From Stenotrophomonas raiganjensis (SeqCode) (GTDB lineage Bacteria > Pseudomonadota > Gammaproteobacteria > Xanthomonadales > Xanthomonadaceae): a DNA stretch of 64,000 bases. The notes below the pieces were generated by a model. It saw nothing but the letters and a program-made list of their open reading frames with translations, did not search any database and was not told the DNA's origin. Location of the stretch: the NCBI RefSeq assembly GCF_030658505.1, contig NZ_JAUTXR010000189.1, positions 62,001 to 126,000 of the forward strand, written 5' to 3'. The position numbers and the translations under genes were made by a program. Below are positions 55,009 through 63,706 of the stretch, one piece after another; positions within the stretch are counted from its first letter, which is position 1, and each line of letters starts with the position of its first letter.

Positions 55009-56217
55009 TTACAGCGCCTCGAAAATACCCGCGGCGCCCATGCCGGTGCCGATGCACATCGTCACCATGCCGTACTTCTGCTGGCGACGACGCAGGCCAT
55101 GCAGCAGGGTCGCGGTACGGATCGCGCCGGTCGCACCCAGCGGATGGCCCAGGGCGATGGCGCCGCCCAGCGGGTTGACCTTGCTCGGGTCCAGGCCGCA
55201 ATCACGGATCACCGCCAGCGACTGCGCGGCGAACGCTTCGTTCAGTTCAATCCAGTCCAGCTGGTCCTGGGTCAGGCCAGCCTGCTTCAGGGCCTTCGGA
55301 ATGGCGGCGATCGGGCCGATGCCCATCACTTCCGGGCGCACGCCGGCCACCGAGAAGCTGACGAATCGGGCCAGCGGGGTCAGGCCGTAGTCCTTGATCG
55401 CCTGCTCAGAGGCCAGCAGCACGGCGCCAGCGCCATCGCTCATCTGCGACGAGTTGCCGGCGGTGACAGTGCCACCGAACTGGCCGTTGCGGAACACCGG
55501 GCGCAGCTTGGCCAGGCCTTCAGCGGAGGAGTCCGGGCGCGGGCCTTCGTCGGTATCGGCCACCTTGTTGCGGGTGATGATGCGCTGGCCGTCGGCCAGG
55601 TCCGGCAGGTGCGAGACGATCTCGTACGGGCTGATCTCGTCCTTGAACTCGCCATTCTGGATCGCGGCCATCGCCTTCTGGTGCGAGGCCAAGGCAAAGG
55701 CGTCCTGGTCTTCGCGCGAGACCTTCCACTCTTCGGCCACCTTCTCGGCGGTGATGCCCATGCCGTAGGCGATGGCGACGTGGTCGTTGTCGAACACGCT
55801 CGGGGCCATCGCAATCTTGTTGCCCATCATCGGCACCATCGACATCGACTCGGTGCCGCCGGCCAGCATCAGGTCGGCGTTGCCCAGGCGGATCGCGTCG
55901 GCAGCCTGCGCCACGGCCTGCAGGCCGGAGGAGCAGAAGCGGTTCACGGTCTGTGCGGCGATGGTGTTCGGCAGGCCGGCCAGCAGCACGCCGATGCGCG
56001 CCACGTTCATGCCCTGCTCGGCTTCCGGCATGGCGCAGCCGATGATCGCGTCATCGATGCGGTTGACGTCCACGCCCGGGGCCTGGGCGACGACGCTGCG
56101 CAGCACGTGCGCAAGCATGTCGTCGGGGCGGGTGTTGCGGAACATGCCCTTGGGCGCCTTGCCGACCGGGGTGCGGGTGGCGGCGACGATGTAGGCGTCC
56201 TGGATTTGCTTGGTCAT
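55009..56217 (-). CDS. fadA: Acetyl-CoA C-acyltransferase (3-ketoacyl-CoA thiolase)
   Basis: The last beta-oxidation step: thiolytic cleavage of 3-ketoacyl-CoA. The 402-aa thiolase has the acyl-carrying Cys95 (VNRFCSSGLQAVAQAADAIR), the NEAFAAQ motif, GGAIALGHPLGATGAIRTAT with the catalytic His, and the C-terminal Cys in CIGTGMGAAGIFEAL. The ATG at 56217 (MTKQIQDAYIVAATRTPVGK) is chosen. It is third in the TetR-fadN-fadA operon, 69 bp after fadN, with a SMAG hairpin in the gap. Confidence 0.95.
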   Translation of the reverse strand: MTKQIQDAYIVAATRTPVGKAPKGMFRNTRPDDMLAHVLRSVVAQAPGVDVNRIDDAIIGCAMPEAEQGMNVARIGVLLAGLPNTIAAQTVNRFCSSGLQAVAQAADAIRLGNADLMLAGGTESMSMVPMMGNKIAMAPSVFDNDHVAIAYGMGITAEKVAEEWKVSREDQDAFALASHQKAMAAIQNGEFKDEISPYEIVSHLPDLADGQRIITRNKVADTDEGPRPDSSAEGLAKLRPVFRNGQFGGTVTAGNSSQMSDGAGAVLLASEQAIKDYGLTPLARFVSFSVAGVRPEVMGIGPIAAIPKALKQAGLTQDQLDWIELNEAFAAQSLAVIRDCGLDPSKVNPLGGAIALGHPLGATGAIRTATLLHGLRRRQQKYGMVTMCIGTGMGAAGIFEAL

Positions 56218-56251
56218 TGCAGTGATCTCTTGAATAGGGGGTGGAAGAGGT

Positions 56252-56274
56252 TGCCGGCCAGCGGCCGGCATTAC
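56252..56274. repeat. SMAG-like hairpin between fadN-like and fadA genes
   Basis: TGCCGGCC/GGCCGGCA then TTAC (56252-56274), inside the operon. Confidence 0.75.
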
Positions 56275-56286
56275 CGATGTCTTCCG

Positions 56287-58659
56287 TCAGTTCCGCAGCG
56301 GCTTGCCGGTCTTCAGCATGTGCGCGATGCGGGCCTGGGTCTTTTCCTGCTGGGCCAGTTCGACGAAGTGCTTGCGCTCCAGGGTCAGCAGCCACTCTTC
56401 GTCGACCAGGGTGCCGCGGTCGACCTTGCCGCCGCACAGCACGGTGGCGATGCGCTCGGCGATCTCGTAGTCGTACGGGCTGATGAAACGGCCTTCCAGC
56501 ATGTTGACCAGCATCATCTTGAAGGTGGCGATACCCACGTCACCGGCCACCTGGATGCGGCGTGCCGGCAGCGGCGGACGGTAGCCCGCTTCGGCCAGGG
56601 CGCGTGCTTCGGCCTTGGCGATGTGCAGGGCCTCGTAGCTGTTGAACACCACCTTGTCGGTGCTGCGCAGCAGGCCCAGTTCCTTGGCGTTGACCGCCGA
56701 GTTGGAGACCTTGGCCATCGCCACGGTCTCGAAGGTCTTCTTCAGTTCGGCGAACACGTCACCGCCCGGGCCAGCGGCCTGCGAGGCGCGCACGGCCAGT
56801 TCCTTCAGGCCGCCACCGGCCGGCAGCAGGCCGACGCCGGCTTCGACCAGGCCGATGTAGCTTTCCAGGAAGGCCACGGTCTTGGCGCTGTGCATCTGGA
56901 ACTCGCAGCCGCCACCCAGCGCCAGGCCACGCACCGCGGCCACCACCGGCACCAGCGAGTACTTGATGCGCTGGCTGGTGCGCTGGAAGTTGGCGACCAT
57001 TTCCTCGAACTGGTCGACCTTGCCGGCCTGCAGCAGGCCCAGCGCACCGGCCAGGTCGGCACCGGCGGAGAAGGGTTCCTTCTGCTGCCAGATCACCAGG
57101 CCCTGGAAATCCTTCTCGGCGCGGCTGACGCATTCCTGCAGGCCGTCCAGCACCTGGTCGGACACGGTGTTCATCTTGGTCTTGAAGCTGACCACGGCGA
57201 TGCCATCACCGTCGTGCCACATGCGAAGGCCGTCGTTCTCGAACACGGTCTCGCCCGGCGCGAAGGTCTCGCCCAGCAGCGGATCCGGGAAGCGCTGGCG
57301 CTGGTACACCGGCAGCGACGATCGCGGCAGCTTGGCGTTGCGCGACGGGCTGTAGCTGCCTTCGGCGGCGTGCACGCCGTCGCGGCCATCGAACACCCAG
57401 TCCGGCAGCGGGGCGTTGCTCATGCTCTTGCCGGCGACGATGTCATCGGCGATCCACTGTGCCACCTGCTTCCAGCCGGCGGCCTGCCAGGTTTCGAACG
57501 GGCCCAGCGACCAGCCGTAGCCCCAGCGGATGGCCAGGTCGACGTCGCGCGCGGTTTCGGCGATGTCGGCCAGGTGGTAGGCGCTGTAGTGGAACAGGTC
57601 GCGGAAGGTCGCCCACAGGAACTGTGCCTGCGGGTGCTGGCTTTCGCGCAGCTTGGCGAACTTCTCGGCCGGGTTCCTGATCTTCAGGATCTCGACCACT
57701 TCCGGTGCGGCGGTGCGGTCGGCCGGGCGGTAGTCCTGCTTCTCCAGGTCCAGCACGACGATGTCCTTGCCGACCTTGCGGAAGATGCCGGCGCCGGTCT
57801 TCTGGCCCAGCGCGCCCTTGGAAATCAGCGCGTCCAGCCACTTCGGCGACTTGAAGAACTCATGCCACGGGTCGTTCGGCAGGGTGTCGCCCATGGTCTT
57901 GATGACGTGCGCCATGGTGTCCAGGCCGACCACGTCGGACGTACGGTAGGTGGCCGATTTCGGGCGGCCGACCAGCGGGCCGGTCAGGCCGTCCACTTCA
58001 TCGAAGCCCAGGCCGAACTGCTGGGTGTGGTGGATGGTGGACAGGATCGAGAACACACCGATGCGGTTGCCGATGAAGTTCGGGGTGTCCTTGGCATACA
58101 CCACGCCCTTGCCCAGGGTGGTGACCAGGAATTCCTCCAGGCCTTCCAGCACGGCGGCATCGGTGGTGGTGGCCGGAATCAGCTCGGCCAGGTGCATGTA
58201 GCGCGGCGGATTGAAGAAGTGCACGCCGCAGAAGCGGTGGCGCAGCTGCTCGGGCAGCACGTCGGCCAGCTTGTTGATGCCCAGGCCCGAGGTGTTGGAG
58301 GCTAGCACCGCGTGGTCGGCCACGAACGGCGCGATCTTCTTGTACAGGTCCTGCTTCCAGTCCATGCGCTCGGCGATGGCCTCGATGATCAGGTCGCAGT
58401 CCTTCAGCTGTTCCAGGCCGGACTCGTAGTTGGCCGGGGTGATGGCTTCGGCCAGCGACTTGCTGGCCAGCGGCGCCGGGCTCAGCTTGCCCAGGTTGGC
58501 GATCGCCTTCAGCACGATGCCGTCGGCCGGACCTTCCTTGGCAGGCAGGTCGAACAGCACGGTGTCGACGCCAGCGTTGGTGAGGTGGGCGGCGATCTGG
58601 GCACCCATGACGCCGGCACCCAGCACGGCGGCGCGGCGGACTAGCAGGGAATTGGACAT
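56287..58659 (-). CDS. 3-hydroxyacyl-CoA dehydrogenase / enoyl-CoA hydratase fusion (FadN-like)
   Basis: A 790-aa bifunctional beta-oxidation enzyme. The dehydrogenase comes first: NAD motif AAVLGAGVMGAQIA with GxGxxG at 14-19, HFFNPPRYMHLAELIPATTT, and NFIGNRIGVFSILSTI. The enoyl-CoA hydratase/isomerase comes last, about 480-720: FSAGADLAGALGLL, VRGLALGGGCEFQMH and GLVEAGVGLLPAGGGLKELA. This order is the reverse of FadB/FadJ and matches B. subtilis FadN. It lies between the TetR regulator (39 bp upstream) and the thiolase. Confidence 0.94.
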   Translation of the reverse strand: MSNSLLVRRAAVLGAGVMGAQIAAHLTNAGVDTVLFDLPAKEGPADGIVLKAIANLGKLSPAPLASKSLAEAITPANYESGLEQLKDCDLIIEAIAERMDWKQDLYKKIAPFVADHAVLASNTSGLGINKLADVLPEQLRHRFCGVHFFNPPRYMHLAELIPATTTDAAVLEGLEEFLVTTLGKGVVYAKDTPNFIGNRIGVFSILSTIHHTQQFGLGFDEVDGLTGPLVGRPKSATYRTSDVVGLDTMAHVIKTMGDTLPNDPWHEFFKSPKWLDALISKGALGQKTGAGIFRKVGKDIVVLDLEKQDYRPADRTAAPEVVEILKIRNPAEKFAKLRESQHPQAQFLWATFRDLFHYSAYHLADIAETARDVDLAIRWGYGWSLGPFETWQAAGWKQVAQWIADDIVAGKSMSNAPLPDWVFDGRDGVHAAEGSYSPSRNAKLPRSSLPVYQRQRFPDPLLGETFAPGETVFENDGLRMWHDGDGIAVVSFKTKMNTVSDQVLDGLQECVSRAEKDFQGLVIWQQKEPFSAGADLAGALGLLQAGKVDQFEEMVANFQRTSQRIKYSLVPVVAAVRGLALGGGCEFQMHSAKTVAFLESYIGLVEAGVGLLPAGGGLKELAVRASQAAGPGGDVFAELKKTFETVAMAKVSNSAVNAKELGLLRSTDKVVFNSYEALHIAKAEARALAEAGYRPPLPARRIQVAGDVGIATFKMMLVNMLEGRFISPYDYEIAERIATVLCGGKVDRGTLVDEEWLLTLERKHFVELAQQEKTQARIAHMLKTGKPLRN

Positions 58660-58698
58660 GGTGTAGGGCCTTTGTTGGTCAGCAGTTACTGGGTGGAA

Positions 58699-59352
58699 TC
58701 AAAGGGAAGCGGGCAGGGCGCTGGCGCGTGCGGCGGCGCGGAACCCGGCTTCGGCGAAATGGATCAGTTCGTGGGCGGCATGGGCACGATGCGCCGCTTC
58801 GGTGACACCGGCGGGACGCTTGATCAGCCCGAAGTCGGCCATGGCATAGGTGAGCGAGCCGGCCAGGAAGTCCAGGCGCCAGTACAGCTCCTCCTTGCTC
58901 AGGTCGGGCACGCACTCGCCGATGGCCTTGCCGAACGCACGCAGCACGTGGCCGTAGTGGTCGGACAGGAACTTGCGCAGGTTGTCGTTCTTCTCGGCGT
59001 AGGCACGGGCGATCACGCGCACGAAGGCGCCGCCGTTCTGGCGGTCCTGGGCCAGCGCCAGGGCAGGCTCGACGAAGGCGGCCAGCACCGGGCGCAGTTC
59101 GCCCGGGTGTTCCGTGCGGGCGCGTTCCAGCTGCGACAGGCGGGCGCCGGTCATCTCGTCCATGCGGCGGCGGAAGACCTCGTTGACCAGGTTTTCCTTG
59201 GAGCCGAAGTGGTAGTTGACCGCCGCGATGTTGACGTCGGCCTGGCTGGTCACCTGGCGCAGCGAGGTGCCGGCGAAGCCGTGCTGGGCGAACAGCTCCT
59301 CGGCCGCGCCGAGAATGCGGTCCTTGGTCGAGAAGTGGGCGGGCTTGGCCAT
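58699..59352 (-). CDS. TetR-family regulator of the fatty-acid oxidation operon
   Basis: A 217-aa TetR-type repressor. The helix-turn-helix is at about residues 10-55 (DRILGAAEELFAQHGFAGTS, LRQVTSQADVNIAAVNYHFG SKENLV), and the C-terminal ligand domain resembles the TetR_C_33/CecR-PsrA type (FVRVIARAYAEKNDNLRKFL). The ATG at 59352 is the domain start; the frame above is unlike the family. A perfect 18-bp palindrome lies 17 bp upstream, indicating self-control of the whole TetR-fadN-fadA transcript. A fatty-acid or acyl-CoA ligand is inferred from the operon. Confidence 0.92.
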   Translation of the reverse strand: MAKPAHFSTKDRILGAAEELFAQHGFAGTSLRQVTSQADVNIAAVNYHFGSKENLVNEVFRRRMDEMTGARLSQLERARTEHPGELRPVLAAFVEPALALAQDRQNGGAFVRVIARAYAEKNDNLRKFLSDHYGHVLRAFGKAIGECVPDLSKEELYWRLDFLAGSLTYAMADFGLIKRPAGVTEAAHRAHAAHELIHFAEAGFRAAARASALPASL

Positions 59353-59368
59353 CGGTGGGCGGACCTTA

Positions 59369-59386
59369 ATCAAACGATTGTTTGAT
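59369..59386. promoter_or_regulatory. Operator palindrome of the TetR-fad operon
   Basis: A perfect dyad, ATCAAAC-GATT-GTTTGAT, with form and spacing like operators of PsrA/FadR-type TetR regulators (AAAC-N4-GTTT core), 17 bp upstream of the TetR start. Confidence 0.8.
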
Positions 59387-59489
59387 ACTAGAACCAGACG
59401 GTACCGTATGGCATTTTGCAGTGCAGCAAAAATGCCCGGAGCGGTCAGAATCCGCTCAGGTGGGTGAATGGGCGGGCCTGAACCTGAAG

Positions 59490-59571
59490 AGCCGAGCCCG
59501 CGCTCGGCTGCTCTTCGGCCCAAAGGCCAGCCGAGCATGGGCTCGGCTCTACAGGAGGGCCGCAGGCCCTC
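59490..59571. repeat. SMAG hairpin cluster
   Basis: AGCCGAGC/GCTCGGCT (59490-59509); AGCCGAGC/GCTCGGCT with CTAC (59529-59552); GAGGGCC/GGCCCTC with CTAC-like TAC (about 59555-59573). It lies between the TetR gene and the ndk promoter. The remaining sequence of this 345-bp gap holds the fad operator, the ndk -10 and a terminator hairpin. Confidence 0.85.
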
Positions 59572-59594
59572 TACCACCCAGCCGCGTTATCTTT

Positions 59595-59600
59595 TACAAT
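59595..59600 (+). promoter_or_regulatory. Putative -10 element for ndk
   Basis: TACAAT within TTATCTTTTACAAT predicts a start near 59607, upstream of the hairpin at 59621-59648 and about 91 nt before the ndk ATG. No clear -35. Confidence 0.5.
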
Positions 59601-59620
59601 TCGCCTACGTTTATCAGGCT

Positions 59621-59648
59621 AAGCCCGCGTCCCGACGCGGGTTTTTTT
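59621..59648 (+). terminator. Intrinsic terminator (attenuator-like) in the ndk leader
   Basis: AAGCCCGCGT-CCCG-ACGCGGG followed by seven T. It lies between the predicted ndk promoter and the start codon, so it could stop a short RNA of about 40 nt or regulate read-through. Confidence 0.7.
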
Positions 59649-59697
59649 CATGTTACCCTTCGGGCCATCAGCGGCCCGATTCCATTGGAGACATCCC

Positions 59698-60123
59698 ATG
59701 GCGCTGGAGCGCACCCTTTCGATCATCAAGCCGGACGCCGTTGCCAAGAACGTCATCGGCGAAATCTACGCCCGCTTCGAGAAGGCCGGCCTGAAGGTCG
59801 TGGCCGCCAAGTACAAGCAGCTGTCGCGCCGTGAAGCCGAAGGCTTCTACGCCGTGCACCGCGAGCGTCCGTTCTTCAACGCGCTGGTCGAGTTCATGAT
59901 CTCCGGCCCGGTGATGATCCAGGCCCTGGAAGGCGAGAACGCCGTCCTGGCCCACCGCGACCTGCTGGGCGCCACCAACCCGAAGGAAGCCGCGCCGGGC
60001 ACCATCCGCGCCGACTTCGCCGAATCCATCGATGCCAACGCCGCCCACGGCTCGGACTCGGTCGAGAATGCCGCGATTGAAATCGCCTACTTCTTCGCCG
60101 CCACCGAAGTCGTTTCGCGCTGA
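59698..60123 (+). CDS. ndk: Nucleoside diphosphate kinase
   Basis: Ndk balances NTP and dNTP pools by phosphate transfer through a phospho-histidine. The 141-aa protein has the phosphohistidine His117 in [12 protein letters not shown] and the usual [20 protein letters not shown] start. GGAG precedes the ATG at 59698 by 9 nt. rlmN follows after 10 bp, so they share a transcript. Confidence 0.97.
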   Translation: MALERTLSIIKPDAVAKNVIGEIYARFEKAGLKVVAAKYKQLSRREAEGFYAVHRERPFFNALVEFMISGPVMIQALEGENAVLAHRDLLGATNPKEAAPGTIRADFAESIDANAAHGSDSVENAAIEIAYFFAATEVVSR

Positions 60124-60133
60124 GAGTAATGCC

Positions 60134-61339
60134 GTGAACGAGGTCGTACAGTCCCCCGCCATCCAGCCGCTGCCGAAGTCGGCACCCACGGCTGGCAAGC
60201 AGAACCTGCTCGACCTCGATCGCGCGGGCCTGGAGAAGTTCTTCGTCGAAGTCCTCGGCGAAAAGAAGTTCCGTGCCCATCAGGTGATGAAGTGGATCCA
60301 CCATCGCTACGTCACCGATTTCGATGAAATGACCGACCTCGGCAAGGTCCTGCGCGCCAAGCTGCAGGCCCATGCCGAGGTGCTGGTTCCCAACATCGTG
60401 TTCGACAAGCCCTCCGCCGACGGCACCCACAAGTGGCTGCTGGCGATGGGCGTGGATGGCAAGAACGCCATCGAGACCGTGTACATCCCGGACAAGACCC
60501 GCGGCACGCTGTGCGTGTCCTCGCAGGTCGGTTGCGGCCTGAACTGCACGTTCTGCTCCACTGCCACCCAGGGCTTCAACCGCAACCTGACCACCGCCGA
60601 GATCATCGGCCAGGTGTGGGTTGCTGCACGCCACCTGGGCAACGTGCCGCACCAGATGCGCCGCCTCACCAACGTGGTGATGATGGGCATGGGCGAGCCG
60701 CTGATGAATTTCGACAACGTCGTGCGCGCCATGAGCGTGATGCGCGACGACCTGGGCTACGGCCTGGCCAACAAGCGCGTGACCCTGTCGACCTCCGGCC
60801 TGGTGCCGCAGATCGACCGCCTGTCTGCCGAAAGCGACGTGTCGCTGGCGGTGTCGCTGCACGCGCCGAACGATGCGCTGCGCGAGACCCTGGTGCCGCT
60901 CAACAAGAAGTATCCGATCGCCGAGCTGATGGCTTCGTGCGCGCGCTACCTGCGCGCCAACAAGCGCCGCGAATCGGTCACCTTCGAATACACCCTGATG
61001 AAGGGCATCAACGACAAGCCCGAGCATGCCCGCGAGTTGGCCCGCCTGATGCGCCAGTTCGACAACGCGGTGCAGGCCAAGGACTCGGGCAAGGTCAACC
61101 TGATCCCATTCAATCCGTTCCCGGGCACCCGCTACGAGCGTTCGGAAGAAGCGCACATCCGTGCCTTCCAGAAGATCCTGCTGGACAGCAATGTGCTGAC
61201 CATGGTCCGCCGTACCCGTGGTGACGACATCGACGCCGCCTGTGGCCAGCTCAAGGGCCAGGTAATGGACCGCACCCGCCGCCAGGCGGAGTTCAACAAA
61301 ACGCTGCAGGCGGGGAAGGGGAGCGATGCCGCGGCCTGA
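60134..61339 (+). CDS. rlmN: Dual-specificity 23S rRNA/tRNA (adenine-C2) methyltransferase RlmN
   Basis: A radical-SAM enzyme methylating C2 of A2503 in 23S rRNA and A37 in some tRNAs. In the 401-aa protein the iron-sulfur ligands are Cys134, Cys138 and Cys141 (CGLNCTFC). The conserved accessory cysteines are Cys127 (GTLCVSSQ) and Cys370 ([12 protein letters not shown]). The start is GTG 60134; there is no in-frame ATG nearby that fits. It overlaps pilF by 14 bases. Confidence 0.96.
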   Translation: MNEVVQSPAIQPLPKSAPTAGKQNLLDLDRAGLEKFFVEVLGEKKFRAHQVMKWIHHRYVTDFDEMTDLGKVLRAKLQAHAEVLVPNIVFDKPSADGTHKWLLAMGVDGKNAIETVYIPDKTRGTLCVSSQVGCGLNCTFCSTATQGFNRNLTTAEIIGQVWVAARHLGNVPHQMRRLTNVVMMGMGEPLMNFDNVVRAMSVMRDDLGYGLANKRVTLSTSGLVPQIDRLSAESDVSLAVSLHAPNDALRETLVPLNKKYPIAELMASCARYLRANKRRESVTFEYTLMKGINDKPEHARELARLMRQFDNAVQAKDSGKVNLIPFNPFPGTRYERSEEAHIRAFQKILLDSNVLTMVRRTRGDDIDAACGQLKGQVMDRTRRQAEFNKTLQAGKGSDAAA

Positions 61340-62111
61340 CCGCCTCTGGCTGGTCCTGTTCGCAGGCGTGCTGGCCCTCGCGGTCGGCGGCTGCAAATCC
61401 CATTCCAAGGCCAAGGTCGGCCCCAGCATGGCACCGGTGTATTCGGTGCGTGATCCGGACAGCGTGCGCCGCCAGGTGCGCTGGCAGGATCTGCTGGCCC
61501 TGGCAGCCCGCGACATGCAGGTTGGCGACCTCGACGCTGCCGAGCGCAAGGTCCGCGAGGCGCAGAAGCTGGCCCCGGATGCGCCGGACGGCCTGGTGCT
61601 GCTGGCCGGCATCGACGAACGCCGCGGCCGTATCCAGCAGGCCGGCGAGAACTTCCGCCGGGCCGCCGAGCTGGCGCCGCAGCGGGGTGACATCCTCAAC
61701 AACTACGGTGCCTGGCTGTGCCAGCAGGGCCAGCCGGCCGAGTCGCTGATCTGGTTCGACCGCGCACTGCAGGCGCCGGGCTATGCCACGCGGGCCGAAG
61801 CCCAGGCCAATGCCGGCGGCTGTGCGCTGGACGCGGGCCAGTTCGAACGTGCCGAGCGCGACCTGCGCGCGGCGCTGGCGGCGCTGCCCGGCAATCCGGT
61901 CGCACTGGAGGCGATGGCCCAGCTGAGCTACCGCCAGGGCCGCTACATGGAGGCCCGGGCCTTCGCCGAACGTAGGATTGCGGCTGCACCCGCAACGCGT
62001 TCCGTGTTACAACTTGCGTCTCAAATCGAAGCGCGGCTGGGCGATCGGGCGGCATCTGATCGCTATCTCCAGCGGATTCGACAGGAATTTCCGCAGGAAG
62101 CGGGCTCCTAA
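61326..62111 (+). CDS. pilF: Type IV pilus biogenesis lipoprotein PilF/PilW
   Basis: A 261-aa outer-membrane pilotin that helps the PilQ secretin assemble. The lipoprotein signal is VLALAVGGC (Cys23). The mature part is a TPR array (about 55-250), with motifs such as [40 protein letters not shown] and [20 protein letters not shown]. Its position between rlmN and rodZ is typical of gamma-proteobacteria. The start overlaps rlmN, which favours translational coupling. Confidence 0.94.
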   Translation: MPRPDRLWLVLFAGVLALAVGGCKSHSKAKVGPSMAPVYSVRDPDSVRRQVRWQDLLALAARDMQVGDLDAAERKVREAQKLAPDAPDGLVLLAGIDERRGRIQQAGENFRRAAELAPQRGDILNNYGAWLCQQGQPAESLIWFDRALQAPGYATRAEAQANAGGCALDAGQFERAERDLRAALAALPGNPVALEAMAQLSYRQGRYMEARAFAERRIAAAPATRSVLQLASQIEARLGDRAASDRYLQRIRQEFPQEAGS

Positions 62112-62129
62112 CTCCAGGGTTGATGCATT

Positions 62130-63002
62130 GTGATTGATGACCAGACTGTGAGCGCTCTCGAGACTGCGGCCGGCTGCGGCACCCGCCTGCGCCAGGCCCG
62201 TGAAGCGGCCGGGCTGACCCTCGAGGATGTCGGCTCGCGCCTGCGCATGCCGGTCCAGGTGGTCAAGTCGCTGGAAGAAGAACAATGGCAGAAGCTCGGC
62301 GCGCCGGTGTTCGTGCGCGGCCAGCTGCGCAGCTATGCGCGCCTGCTCAACGTGGACGTGGGCCAGCTGCTGGAGCAGGCGCAGGTCGGGCCGGTGGTCC
62401 CGCCCACCCTGGTCAGCCATACCCATACCCCGCGTGCGCGCCGTATTGCCGAGAACCTGGGCCGGCGCATGCTGTATGTCGGCATCACCGCGGTGCTGGC
62501 CGTGCCGGTGTGGTTCGCCACCCGCGGCCACTTCGATGGCAGCGCCACCCCGTCGCCGAACACCGCCTCGCTGGATGCGATCCCGGCGGCCGTGCCGGTG
62601 ACCCCGTCTACCGCAGGCGCAGAGCCGGCGGCGCCGGCTGAAGCGGCCAGTGCTCCGGCCAGCAAGCCGGTCGCGACCCCGTATGTGGCCTCGCTGGCCC
62701 CAGTGCCGCGTTCAGCCCCCGCGCCGGCCGCGGTCGGCAACACGCTGGAGATGCAGTTCAGCGGCGACAGCTGGGTCGACATCGGCGGCCCCGACGGTGC
62801 CACCGTCGAGAAGGCGCTGATCAAGTCCGGCGAAAGCCGCAGCTTCACGCCGGGCCAGGTGACCCGGGTGACCCTGGGCAACGCCTCGGCGGTCCAGGTT
62901 CAGCAGAACGGCGCTATCGTCGATCTGACCCCCTACCAGCGAGCCAACGTGGCACGCTTTCAGGTATCCTCTGAAGGCTCCGTAGTCCCGGTTTCGCACT
63001 GA
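62130..63002 (+). CDS. rodZ: RodZ-like helix-turn-helix cell-shape protein
   Basis: A 290-aa bitopic membrane protein. The N-terminal HTH domain (about 15-85, GTRLRQAREAAGLTLEDVGS RLRM) binds MreB in RodZ. One membrane helix follows (about 114-130), then a Pro/Ala-rich periplasmic linker and a C-terminal DUF4115 beta domain (LEMQFSGDSWVDIGGPDGA). The start is GTG 62130, just after pilF. In E. coli ispG and hisS come between rodZ and yfgM; here yfgM follows directly. Confidence 0.92.
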   Translation: MIDDQTVSALETAAGCGTRLRQAREAAGLTLEDVGSRLRMPVQVVKSLEEEQWQKLGAPVFVRGQLRSYARLLNVDVGQLLEQAQVGPVVPPTLVSHTHTPRARRIAENLGRRMLYVGITAVLAVPVWFATRGHFDGSATPSPNTASLDAIPAAVPVTPSTAGAEPAAPAEAASAPASKPVATPYVASLAPVPRSAPAPAAVGNTLEMQFSGDSWVDIGGPDGATVEKALIKSGESRSFTPGQVTRVTLGNASAVQVQQNGAIVDLTPYQRANVARFQVSSEGSVVPVSH

Positions 63003-63067
63003 GGCGCGGTTTCACCACCTTCGATTAAACCCAATGGTCCCTCCCGACGGGCGGGGCGAGAGTACGC

Positions 63068-63706
63068 ATGGCGATCGACGATCTGCTCGACGAGCACGAA
63101 CAAAGTGAACGCGTCCGCAGCTGGCTGCGGAAGAATGGCGCCAGCATCCTCGGTGGCGTGGTCATCGCCATCGGTGCCATTGCCGGCTGGCAGTGGTACC
63201 AGAAGGATCAGGGCGGCAAGCTGGCCTCGGCCAATGTCGAGTACCAGAAGGCGCTGGTCGGTCTTCAGCAGAACAAGCTCGACGACGCTGCCAAGGCAGT
63301 GAAGGCGCTCGAAGCGGGCCCGTCCAGCATCTACGGCGACCTTGCGGCGCTGCAGCTGGCCAAGGCCCAGGTCGACGCCGGCAAGAACGAAGAAGCGCTG
63401 GCCACCCTGCGCGCCGTGAAGGTCGAAAGCGACCTGCAGCGCGTGGTCGACCAGCGTGTGGCCCGCCTGCTGGTGGCCACCGGCAAGAGCGACGAAGCCA
63501 TCAAGCTGCTGGGCAGCGCCACCGACAGCAGCAGCCTGGAAATCCACGGCGATGCGCTGCTGGCGCAGGGCAAGCGCGATGACGCCCGTGCACAGTACGA
63601 GAAGGCGCTGAAGTCGCTGGACGTGGCAGCGCCGCAGCGGCGCCTGCTGGAAACCAAGGTTATGGATGCCGGCGGCACGGTCGCCGCCCCTGCGGAGTCG
63701 GTTTGA
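63068..63706 (+). CDS. YfgM-like TPR membrane protein (UPF0070, ancillary SecYEG subunit family)
   Basis: A 212-aa protein. A short acidic cytoplasmic N-terminus (MAIDDLLDEHEQSERVRSWL) and a membrane helix (about 27-44, SILGGVVIAIGAIAGW) lead to a periplasmic TPR-like domain (VEYQKALVGLQQNKLDDAAK). E. coli YfgM links the Sec translocon with periplasmic chaperones. It overlaps bamB (TGATG), as in E. coli, where yfgM is next to bamB. Confidence 0.93.
   Translation: MAIDDLLDEHEQSERVRSWLRKNGASILGGVVIAIGAIAGWQWYQKDQGGKLASANVEYQKALVGLQQNKLDDAAKAVKALEAGPSSIYGDLAALQLAKAQVDAGKNEEALATLRAVKVESDLQRVVDQRVARLLVATGKSDEAIKLLGSATDSSSLEIHGDALLAQGKRDDARAQYEKALKSLDVAAPQRRLLETKVMDAGGTVAAPAESV

Noticed and set aside
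54399..55178. Plus-strand frames across the galU-fadA gap
   Set aside because: They translate palindromic repeats (for example mirrored Arg/Pro/Ala stretches) and run into the antisense of fadA.
59353..59577. Upstream extension of the TetR frame to 59577
   Set aside because: It would translate the operator and SMAG hairpins; the HTH domain starts at 59352.
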